Source: DATLNF01 sp035536235
GTDB lineage: Bacteria > Actinomycetota > Actinomycetes > BP-191
Assembly (NCBI GenBank): GCA_035536235.1
Contig: DATLOQ010000148.1
Span: forward strand, 1 to 15,558
Direction: 5' to 3'
DNA length: 15,558 bases
Position numbers and translations under genes: made by a program. This document shows positions 1 to 6,114 of the stretch, in pieces; the stretch's first letter is position 1; the number at the start of each line of letters is the position of its first letter. The notes under the pieces were generated by a model. That model was given only the letters and a program-made list of their open reading frames with translations, was not told the origin of the DNA and searched no databases.

Positions 1-221
1 GGCGCGAGCCAGAGCCGAAGGAATACGTCCCGGGTCACTGCCTCTGCACAGTCCGGGCCGCAGCGTTGACGGGCCACGGCGTACACCACCGCACCGTGCC
101 GACGGTAGAGCTCGAGGAGGGCGTACGACTCACCGTTACGCACAGCGGCGTGCAATTCTGCTTCAGCAACGCACGCCAGAGTTGGCGCGATGCCTTGCGC
201 CCTCGCTCGCTTCGTCAGCAT
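1..221 (-). CDS. ECF-type RNA polymerase sigma factor, N-terminal part (runs off left edge)
   Basis: Reading leftward from an ATG at 221, an open frame of 73 codons continues past the window edge. After about 20 poorly conserved residues it reads ALLELYRRHGAVVYAVA, then AEAVTRDVFLRLW. This resembles sigma-70 region 2, with LYRR, a -10/core-binding helix and a D-V-F-L-R-L-W end, as in ECF sigma factors. Such proteins direct RNA polymerase to a small regulon, usually under an anti-sigma factor or another signal. Region 4, any C-terminal extension and any anti-sigma partner lie outside the window. No strong Shine-Dalgarno precedes the ATG, so the start is uncertain. The gene is separated from the ferritin-like genes upstream on the same strand by a hairpin terminator and probably has its own promoter. 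An unrelated helical protein is possible, but the region 2 match is good. Confidence 0.62.
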   Translation of the reverse strand, partial: MLTKRARAQGIAPTLACVAEAELHAAVRNGESYALLELYRRHGAVVYAVARQRCGPDCAEAVTRDVFLRLWLA

Positions 222-345
222 CGTCGCTCTACAACTACGAGTAGTCCGGATCTCCACTGGGAGACGAAACTGGCCCTACCCGACATCTCACAATGCCTAA
301 CATTGCCCAGCCGGGACGAGGCTCTCACGCGCCGTCGACATGAGA

Positions 346-381
346 AGGGGCCCGGCGCACGCGAAGCGGCGTCGGGCCCCT
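346..381 (-). terminator. Hairpin terminator after the ferritin-like genes
   Basis: A 13-bp stem pairs 346-358 with 369-381 with one G-T wobble; the core is GGGGCCCGGCGC against GCGTCGGGCCCC, with a 10-nt loop. It lies 18 bp past the TAA of the ferritin-like lipoprotein gene. There is no long T tract, as is common in high-GC actinobacteria. It probably ends the leftward ubiA/ferritin transcript before the sigma factor gene. Confidence 0.7.
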
Positions 382-398
382 CTCCTGCGGGGTCGGGG

Positions 399-1202
399 TT
401 AGGAGACCCCTGCGTCGGAGCTGGGTCGGGCCAGGTCCGTCTTGACGAACGTGTCCGGCACCGGGTACTCGCCGATCACGTAGAGCAGCGTGGCGGCATG
501 CTGGTGCTCGACAGGGGCGATGGTCGCGACGAGCGCCAGCGCCTCCTTGCTCTTGAACTCACCCATCTGCTTCGTGTAGGTCTGCGTCGCGGTCTGCTCG
601 AGGAGCAGAGCAAGCTTCGCGAGACCGGGCAGGTCCTTCAGGGCCGTGAACATCTCCGTGACGGGACCGGCGAGTGCCGGGTCCGGCTCGGTGAACTCCT
701 TGCCACCAGCGTTGACGAGCGCTGCGTTGAACGCCTTGGCGTGCTCGGCGTGCTGGCCCATGGCGGTCTTCGCAAACACTGCGACGGCCGGCGGGACAGG
801 ACCGAACTTGCCGGACGGTGCAGCCTTGAGCGCGGAGTCGTAAGCGAAGACCGCGAGGTTCTCGAGGCTGGCGTTGGTAGCCAGGCCCGCGCGATCTGCC
901 GCAGCGTCGCCGCCACCGGCGTCAGCGGAGGCATCTGCCGAAGCAGAGCTGGAGCCGCTGCCGACGTCAGTGTCTGTGTCGGCGTCATCAGATCCGCCGC
1001 ACGCGGCGAGGGCGACCCCACCGAGTACGACGCCACTGCCGGCGAGGAAGCTGCGTCGTGACGCCTTGCCCCGAAGCGAGGAGCCGAAGTCAGAAAGCAT
1101 CTCCTGCATCTGCGGGAAAGTCGCCCGGTGCATGTCGTCCATGTCCCTGGTCATCGCCAGGAGCTCGGCCTCCGTACAGGCCATCTCATTCTTCTTGCTC
1201 AT
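399..1202 (-). CDS. Tat-exported ferritin-like lipoprotein
   Basis: This 267-residue protein has a cytoplasmic N-terminal tail of about 45 residues, then a twin-arginine signal (SRRSFLAGSG, Arg49-Arg50) and a lipobox ending ALAAC with Cys68. It should be folded in the cytoplasm, exported by Tat and lipid-anchored. A Ser/Ala/Asp-rich linker (about 70-105) leads to a four-helix ferritin-like domain of the Ferritin_2 type (PF13668). Candidate metal-ligand segments are LENLAVFAY, GQHAEHAKAF, LLLEQTATQTY and VEHQHAATL. The C-terminus TFVKTDLA recurs in its neighbour. The ATG overlaps the upstream ferritin-like gene's TGA as ATGA, so translation is coupled. Iron binding or diiron chemistry is inferred from the fold; many members have no known activity. 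The family call is firm, the function open. Confidence 0.85.
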   Translation of the reverse strand: MSKKNEMACTEAELLAMTRDMDDMHRATFPQMQEMLSDFGSSLRGKASRRSFLAGSGVVLGGVALAACGGSDDADTDTDVGSGSSSASADASADAGGGDAAADRAGLATNASLENLAVFAYDSALKAAPSGKFGPVPPAVAVFAKTAMGQHAEHAKAFNAALVNAGGKEFTEPDPALAGPVTEMFTALKDLPGLAKLALLLEQTATQTYTKQMGEFKSKEALALVATIAPVEHQHAATLLYVIGEYPVPDTFVKTDLARPSSDAGVS

Positions 1203-2122
1203 GCGACCGCTCCCTCTTCCGGCGGGCTCGCCAGGTCAGTCTTCTTGAACGTCTCGGGCACGAACGCGGCACCGGCCGGGCCGGGCAGCTTGGCCAGGTC
1301 GACCGCCCCGCCGGTTGCTTTCACGGTGATGAACTGCGGCGCGTTGGCCTCGAGCAGCGCCTTGACGGCGTTGAGCGTGCCGAGGTGCTGGGACTCCACG
1401 CTGGCCACGGTGCCGAAGAGGAACCGCGTCTCGGGGTCCGTCACGTTCTCAGCGATGTTCTTGACGTACGTCGACGTCGCGACGTCCTCGAGCGTGATGG
1501 CGAGCTTGACGACGTCGAGCGGGCCACCCTTCTTGAGCGCCGGCACCATGCCGGTGACCACCGGGGTGTACTTCGGGTTGGTCATCGTCTGCTCTTTGCC
1601 ACCGAGCGCAACAGCCTTGGCGTTGAAGGCCTTGCCGTGCTCAGCGTGCTGCATCATCGTGGTCTGCGCGAAGGCGGTGATCGTTTTGTTCGCCTTGACG
1701 TAGTCCAGGGTCAGCGCCGTCTTGTAGGTCTCGACGGCCAGCAGCTCGAGCGACACTGCGGTCTGCAGCGCGTCGATGTCGATGTCCTTGCCACCGTCCT
1801 GGGCGAACGCCGGTGACGCGGTCGCGGCAACGAACGCGGCGAACGTGCCGACGGCGAGGCCGGCCCCGGCGAGGGACTTGGTGACGGCGCGACGGCGGGT
1901 CTCAGCCAGCTCGTGGTGCAGCTGCTCGTCGTAGTCGGAGGCCGCCCGACGCTCCTGGCCGGCCTCGACAATGCGGTTGAGCGGTTCGGAGCACGAGCGC
2001 ATGGCGTCGGAGTGCAGGTCCTGCGACTCTTCCATCAGCTCGGCGAAGCGTGCCTCGTCTAGTCGGAGCTCCAAGGCGTGCCTCCCATCGGGTAGGGGGA
2101 TCTGTCGGCTGGCATTCGTCAC
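1199..2122 (-). CDS. Tat-exported ferritin-like protein
   Basis: About 307 residues from the GTG at 2122. An N-terminal tail containing LPDGRHALELRLDEARF precedes a twin-arginine region (TRRRAVTKSLAGAG, near residues 75-84), a hydrophobic stretch and a probable cleavage at ASPAFA. There is no lipobox, unlike the downstream paralogue. The ferritin-like domain follows, with LELLAVETY, MQHAEHGKAF, TLEDVATSTY and VESQHLGTL as likely metal-ligand helices, and the C-terminus ends FKKTDLASPPEE. An in-frame GTG at 2197 would add 25 residues and overlap ubiA by 17 bp. I prefer 2122 because the intervening stretch is AT-rich and unlike coding sequence around it, but this is unproven. The gene overlaps the next ferritin-like gene by ATGA. 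The pair looks like a tandem duplication that later diverged in anchoring. Confidence 0.83.
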   Translation of the reverse strand: MTNASRQIPLPDGRHALELRLDEARFAELMEESQDLHSDAMRSCSEPLNRIVEAGQERRAASDYDEQLHHELAETRRRAVTKSLAGAGLAVGTFAAFVAATASPAFAQDGGKDIDIDALQTAVSLELLAVETYKTALTLDYVKANKTITAFAQTTMMQHAEHGKAFNAKAVALGGKEQTMTNPKYTPVVTGMVPALKKGGPLDVVKLAITLEDVATSTYVKNIAENVTDPETRFLFGTVASVESQHLGTLNAVKALLEANAPQFITVKATGGAVDLAKLPGPAGAAFVPETFKKTDLASPPEEGAVA

Positions 2123-2180
2123 CGAGGCCGGTTCCGGACGGGATTCGCCAGAAATATCTTTTTGGTGACGAGGGCCATGC

Positions 2181-3035
2181 CTAGGCGAGAGAGCCACCCC
2201 TCGCTAGCAGCATTGCGACGGCGAGCGCGGCCGCGGCCAGGGTGAGGTGCCAGCCGGCCCGTGGCCGCCCGGTGCAGGCTGCGGCCACCACACCGCCGAC
2301 ACACAGCAGTGCGAGGCCGGCCAGCAGCACTGGAACCGCCTGCGTCCGGTCACCCGGCGGGGCCAGCGCGAGCAGGAGGACTGCGCCGGAGAGCAGCACC
2401 GCGGCGGCAATGACAGATCCAGAGGCCCCGAGGCGGTGCGGCAGGCCGCGGACGCCGGTCCGGGCGTCATCGGCCAGATCGGGCAGGGTGTTCGCGAAGT
2501 GCGCGCCAGCACCCAGGAGCGCCGCCGCCCCGATGGCCCACCACGGCGGGTCGGGGGCACTGGGCAGACCCCCGGTGACGAGGACAGGGAGCAGACCGAA
2601 GGCGACGACGTACGGCAGCGCACTGAGCACGGTGGACTTCAGGCCGAGGTTGTAACCCCATGCGATCGCGACGCCGGCGAGATGGGCAGTGCCGGCGCGC
2701 GGTCCCGAGGCATAGGAGAGCGGCACGCAGGCCAGCACCGCGCCGACCGCCGCGACTGCCACGGTGCGCTCCCCGACCAGGCCGGAGACGATCGGCTTCT
2801 CCTCCCGGCCGCTGGCCCGATCCCGCTCGCAGTCGATCCAGTCATTGCTCCAGCCGACGGAGAGCTGGCCGGCGAGCACGGCCAGGCCCACTCCCGCGCT
2901 CGACCAACCCCGTCCGGCCGACACAGCGAGGAGGGTCATCACCGCCGTGACGACCGCTGTGGGCGCGGGGTGAGACGCCCGCACCAGCCCGCGGATCGGC
3001 TGTCGACTCTCCCCGCCGGCGATGATCAATGGCAT
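2181..3035 (-). CDS. UbiA-family membrane prenyltransferase
   Basis: A 284-residue, strongly hydrophobic protein with about eight or nine predicted membrane spans. The first Asp-rich motif is NDWIDCERD (residues 64-72). The second is DLADD near 186-190, preceded by NTLP. These bind Mg-diphosphate of a polyprenyl donor in UbiA, MenA and related enzymes, which attach prenyl chains to aromatic or quinone-like acceptors at the membrane. The acceptor is not readable from sequence. The gene diverges from a UbiG-like methyltransferase/type III polyketide synthase operon, suggesting it prenylates that product. It is also upstream of two ferritin-like genes on its own strand. The ATG at 3035 lies inside one arm of an inverted repeat and lacks a clear Shine-Dalgarno; a GTG at residue 18 would move the repeat fully into the intergenic region. 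Confidence 0.85.
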   Translation of the reverse strand: MPLIIAGGESRQPIRGLVRASHPAPTAVVTAVMTLLAVSAGRGWSSAGVGLAVLAGQLSVGWSNDWIDCERDRASGREEKPIVSGLVGERTVAVAAVGAVLACVPLSYASGPRAGTAHLAGVAIAWGYNLGLKSTVLSALPYVVAFGLLPVLVTGGLPSAPDPPWWAIGAAALLGAGAHFANTLPDLADDARTGVRGLPHRLGASGSVIAAAVLLSGAVLLLALAPPGDRTQAVPVLLAGLALLCVGGVVAAACTGRPRAGWHLTLAAAALAVAMLLARGGSLA

Positions 3036-3077
3036 CCCATTCGGCTCGTGGCCGGAAACTCATGCCATTGATCATCG
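3020..3077. promoter_or_regulatory. Perfect 16-bp inverted repeat between divergent operons
   Basis: CGATGATCAATGGCAT at 3020-3035 is exactly mirrored by ATGCCATTGATCATCG at 3062-3077, with a 26-nt spacer. Each arm contains a TGATCA palindrome and is AT-rich for this DNA. It sits where ubiA (minus) and the methyltransferase operon (plus) diverge. The left arm covers the annotated ubiA start codon. It could be a dimeric repressor operator or an mRNA hairpin hiding the ubiA start. No regulator gene is nearby. Confidence 0.6.
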
Positions 3078-3138
3078 GCCAAGCCGCACCGGGCCGGCGA
3101 GTCATAGGGTGCGACGTCGGCGACGATCGGAGTGGACT

Positions 3139-3843
3139 GTGGTGGCAGGGCGTCGTCCACGCAACGACATCGCGCAGTACGACGACCTCGCCGGCGAGTG
3201 GTGGTCGGACCGGGGGGCCTTCGCAGCACTGCACTGGCTCGCCACGGCACGCGGTGCCCTGCTGCCAGAGCCGGGCGAGGGCGCCGTGCTCGTCGACGTG
3301 GCCTGCGGCGGAGGCCTGCTGGCCCCCTGGACCGCGGGCTATCGACACGTGGGGGTCGATCTCACCCGCAGCGCCCTGGTCATCGCGCAGCGACACGGCG
3401 TGACCGCGGTCCAGGGCGATGCCGCGCTGCTGCCCCTGCGTGACGGGTGTGCGGACGTCGTCGTCGCGGGCGAGGTGCTCGAGCACGTCACCGACCTGCC
3501 CGCGGTGGTCGCCGAGCTGGCCCGGGTGCTCCGACCGGGCGGCCTGCTGGTGGTCGACACCATCGCCGACACGGCGTTTGCGCGGCTGGCCCTCGTCCGC
3601 GTCGCCGAGCACCTGCCCGGTGGTCCACCGCCCCGCATCCACGACCCGCGGCTGTTCGTCGACCCGGCCCGGCTCACCGCGCTGTGCGCCGCCGAGGGGA
3701 TTGCTCTCCAGGTTCGCGGCCTACGCCCGGATCCCCTCCACTACCTGCAATGGCTGCTGGGCCGACGAGCCGACGTGCGCATGGTGCCCGTGCGCTCGAC
3801 AGCCGGCGTCTACCAGGGCGTCGGCACGAAGGCGGACCGGTGA
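3139..3843 (+). CDS. UbiG-like SAM-dependent methyltransferase
   Basis: A 234-residue class I methyltransferase. The N-terminus RNDIAQYDDLAGEWW resembles the start of UbiG-type O-methyltransferases. SAM motif I is VLVDVACGGG (about 50-59), an acidic residue ends the next strand (VGVDLT), and VVAGEVLEHV and VLRPGGLLVV match the later class I motifs. I chose the GTG at 3139 because GGAG lies 6 bp upstream and the UbiG-like homology begins a few residues in. A longer frame upstream would run through the inverted repeat with basic, low-complexity sequence. The stop overlaps the next start (GTGA), so the operon is translationally coupled. UbiG acts on phenol oxygens in quinone synthesis; here the likely acceptor is the hydroxyl of a type III polyketide product, which is inference. 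Confidence 0.85.
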   Translation: MVAGRRPRNDIAQYDDLAGEWWSDRGAFAALHWLATARGALLPEPGEGAVLVDVACGGGLLAPWTAGYRHVGVDLTRSALVIAQRHGVTAVQGDAALLPLRDGCADVVVAGEVLEHVTDLPAVVAELARVLRPGGLLVVDTIADTAFARLALVRVAEHLPGGPPPRIHDPRLFVDPARLTALCAAEGIALQVRGLRPDPLHYLQWLLGRRADVRMVPVRSTAGVYQGVGTKADR

Positions 3844-5000
3844 CCGGCGCTGACATCGCTCGGGGGTTGGCCACCGGGTTCGCCGAGCGGGCCGCCGAGC
3901 ACGACCGCACCGGCAGCTTCCCCCAGGCGGACTTCGACGCCATCCGCTCCGCGGGCCTTCTCGGCTTGATGGTGCCGACGCGGCTGGGTGGCGTCGGAGG
4001 GAGCTTCCGCGACTACGTCGACACGGCGTACGAGCTGGCACGCGGAAACGGTGCCACCGCGCTGATCTTCAACATGCATGCCTCGGTCACCGGCGCGCTC
4101 GCGACGACGCCAGAGGAGCTGGCCCGCGCTCTGGGAGCACCCGAATCGTTCTTCGCGGCTCGGGACCGGGTGCTCGCCGCAGCCGCCGCCGGGGCGCTCT
4201 ACGCCGTGGCCATGAGCGAGCATGGCGCGGGCTCGCGGTTCAGCGCGATGACGACGTCGTACCGCCGCGAAGGCGACGGGTGGCGCCTGCGCGGACGCAA
4301 GACATTCTGCTCCGGGGCCGGCCATGCCGATGCCTACCTCGTCGTCGCGCGGTCCTGCGATGGCGAGCCGCCACGAGTCAGCCAGTTCCTCGTTCCTGCC
4401 GATCACGGGCTCCGCGTCGAGGAGACCTGGGACTCACTTGGCATGCGCGCGACCGGCAGCCACGACATCGATATCGACTGCTGGGCGCCGGCAGACGCGC
4501 TCCTCGGCGGGGTGGAGGGCCTGGCAGTGCTCTTGGCGCAGGTCATGCCACAGTGGCTGGTGGCTTCCTACGCCGCCGTTTACGTTGGTGTCGCCCGCGC
4601 TGCGGTCGACGCGGCGGTCGCACATCTGCAGGAGCGCGCGCTGACGAACCTCCCTGCCGTGCGCAGCCGGGTGGGCCGAGCTGACGCGGCGGTCGAAGCT
4701 GCACGCCTCGCTGTGGTCGACGCCGCGTCGCGCGTCGACGAGCGCCCGGGCGAGCCCGCAACATCGCAAGCGGTCTATCGGGCCAAGCTGCTCGCCGGCG
4801 AGACGGCGCAGACGGTGGCCGCCTCCATGCTCGAAGCTGCGGGGACCAGCGCGACGCGGCGGGGACACCCGCTCGAGCGGATCTACCGGGACGCCCGCTG
4901 CGGGTCGCTGCAGCCGGCCACCAGCGACGTGTGCGCCGACTGGCTGGGCGCCGCGGCGCTGGGACTCGATCCCCATGCCAGCGAGGTGAGCCGATGGTGA
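3840..5000 (+). CDS. Acyl-CoA dehydrogenase-like flavoprotein lacking the usual catalytic Glu
   Basis: A 386-residue acyl-CoA dehydrogenase-fold protein. The N-terminal helical domain includes LLGLMVPTRLGGVGGSF. The middle flavin-binding part has AMSEHGAGSRF and LRGRKTFCSGAGHADAYLVVA, and LGMRATGSHDI matches the family. The C-terminal helical domain ends ERIYRDARCGSLQPATSD. In MCAD-type enzymes the catalytic Glu follows this YRDA block (IYEGTAQ); here Pro359 aligns there. Members without this Glu include flavin monooxygenases such as DszC-like enzymes, so oxidation or hydroxylation of the polyketide is possible. Another catalytic base elsewhere, as in IVD-type enzymes, cannot be excluded. GTG at 3840 overlaps the methyltransferase stop by GTGA. 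The 3' end overlaps the polyketide synthase start by seven bases, so all three are one operon. Confidence 0.82.
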   Translation: MTGADIARGLATGFAERAAEHDRTGSFPQADFDAIRSAGLLGLMVPTRLGGVGGSFRDYVDTAYELARGNGATALIFNMHASVTGALATTPEELARALGAPESFFAARDRVLAAAAAGALYAVAMSEHGAGSRFSAMTTSYRREGDGWRLRGRKTFCSGAGHADAYLVVARSCDGEPPRVSQFLVPADHGLRVEETWDSLGMRATGSHDIDIDCWAPADALLGGVEGLAVLLAQVMPQWLVASYAAVYVGVARAAVDAAVAHLQERALTNLPAVRSRVGRADAAVEAARLAVVDAASRVDERPGEPATSQAVYRAKLLAGETAQTVAASMLEAAGTSATRRGHPLERIYRDARCGSLQPATSDVCADWLGAAALGLDPHASEVSRW

Positions 5001-6052
5001 CGGGCGCCGCCATCACCGGCTTCGGAAGCGCCGTACCCGCCCCGATGAGCCAGGACGCGCTGTGGGCTGATCACTTCCGCGCGGCGTACGGCGGCAGCCG
5101 GGTCGCCGAGCGCATCTGGCACGGGGCCGGTGTCCGCACTCGTCATGCTGTCGTCGACCCCCGCGTCGAGGACATCAGCGGCTGGGGCACGGGTGACCGG
5201 ATGCGCCGCTACCAGACAGAGGCCATGCCCCTCGGCAAAGCCGCCGTGGGCGACGCGCTGTCTGCCGCCGGCATCGCCGGCTCTGCCGTCGACCTCTTCG
5301 CCGTCGTCTCCTGCACCGGCTACGCGACCCCCGGACTCGACATCCTGCTCGCCCGCGACCTCGGGATGCCGACCCACCTGCAGCGGCTCGTCATCGGGCA
5401 CATGGGCTGCTACGCAGCCCTTCCCGGCCTCGCCGCGGTCACCGACGCAGTGCGAGCCCGTGGCCTGACAGCGGTGCTCCTGTGCGTCGAGCTGCCGAGC
5501 CTGCACGTCCAGCCGGGGGAAGGCGACATCGAGCAGCTGGTGGCGCACGCGCTCTTCGCGGACGCGGCGGCCGCGGTCGTCGTGCAACCCGCGGCCCCGG
5601 ATTCCCCGTCGTCGAAGGCGCTCGAGCTGGTCGACATCGTCGCGTCGACTGACGTCGCGCACCACGGCGAGATGACCTGGGACATCACCGACACCGGATT
5701 TCGGATGCGCCTCTCACCCAAGGTTCCGGCAGTGCTGCGACGGCATGTGCGGACCGTGGTGACAGGTCTGCTGGCTCGCAACTCACTGAGTGTCGGCGAG
5801 GTGGCGGGATGGGCGGTGCACCCCGGCGGTCCGCGCATCCTCGACGTCGTGGCAGAGCAGCTCGAGCTCGCTCCCGACGCGCTCGCCGCGTCGCGCGCCG
5901 TCCTGCGCGACTACGGAAACTGCTCCTCGGCGACGGTCCTACTGGTCCTCGACACACTGATCGCCACCCAGACCGTCCCCGCCGGTGCCCCCGTGGTCGC
6001 CCTGGCCTTCGGGCCGGGGCTCACCCTCTACGCGGCACTGCTCACGGCGTAA
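4994..6052 (+). CDS. Type III polyketide synthase (chalcone synthase-like)
   Basis: 352 residues, the usual length for type III polyketide synthases, which are soluble homodimers that extend a CoA-bound starter with malonyl-CoA and cyclise the chain. The catalytic Cys is C139 in IGHMGCYAALPGL, His is H276 in AVHPGGPRILD, and Asn is N309 in DYGNCSSATVL. SCTGYATPGLD, ITDTGFRMRLSPKVP and the C-terminal FGPGLTLYAALL are further family marks. ATG at 4994 has GAGGTGAG four bases upstream and overlaps the previous stop (ATGGTGA). Together with the UbiG-like methyltransferase, the flavoprotein and divergent UbiA, it suggests an alkylresorcinol, alkylpyrone or naphthol scaffold that is then tailored. 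Starter and product are not deducible here. It can be mistaken for a KAS III enzyme, but the Asn in a GN-C-S-S context and the GFGPG-like end favour type III. Confidence 0.9.
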   Translation: MVTGAAITGFGSAVPAPMSQDALWADHFRAAYGGSRVAERIWHGAGVRTRHAVVDPRVEDISGWGTGDRMRRYQTEAMPLGKAAVGDALSAAGIAGSAVDLFAVVSCTGYATPGLDILLARDLGMPTHLQRLVIGHMGCYAALPGLAAVTDAVRARGLTAVLLCVELPSLHVQPGEGDIEQLVAHALFADAAAAVVVQPAAPDSPSSKALELVDIVASTDVAHHGEMTWDITDTGFRMRLSPKVPAVLRRHVRTVVTGLLARNSLSVGEVAGWAVHPGGPRILDVVAEQLELAPDALAASRAVLRDYGNCSSATVLLVLDTLIATQTVPAGAPVVALAFGPGLTLYAALLTA

Positions 6053-6070
6053 GAGCGCAAACGCATAGCA

Positions 6071-6099
6071 TCGGCGGCGCCGTCCCGCTGTGCCGCCGA
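6071..6099 (+). promoter_or_regulatory. Hairpin in the leader of the paaZ-like gene
   Basis: TCGGCGGC (6071-6078) pairs perfectly with GCCGCCGA (6092-6099); a G-T pair can extend it. It lies between the polyketide synthase stop and the paaZ-like start, just before the GAGAGTGAGAG ribosome-binding region. There is no T tract. It could weaken read-through from the polyketide operon or be an operator or mRNA structure. Confidence 0.35.
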
Positions 6100-6114
6100 G
6101 AGAGTGAGAGACGC

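Noticed and set aside
66..1061. Long plus-strand open frame of 331 codons
   Set aside because: It is antisense to the ferritin-like lipoprotein, has basic low-complexity content and no recognisable domain; the minus-strand reading has a Tat signal and a ferritin-like fold.
2247..3071. Plus-strand open frame opposite ubiA
   Set aside because: Composition is Gly/Arg/Glu-rich GC shadow; the opposite strand has membrane spans and both UbiA Asp motifs.
3447..3839. Upstream extension of the acyl-CoA dehydrogenase frame
   Set aside because: It overlaps the methyltransferase in another frame and reads as Arg-rich noise; the GTG at 3840 gives the normal family length.
4994..6052. Beta-ketoacyl-ACP synthase III
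   Set aside because: The fold is shared, but HPGGPRILD, the DYGN-CSS context and the C-terminal FGPGLT block are chalcone synthase-type signatures.
5809..6114. Upstream extension of the PaaZ frame
   Set aside because: It lies within the polyketide synthase in another frame; the PaaZ homology starts at the GTG at 6115 with a ribosome site before it.
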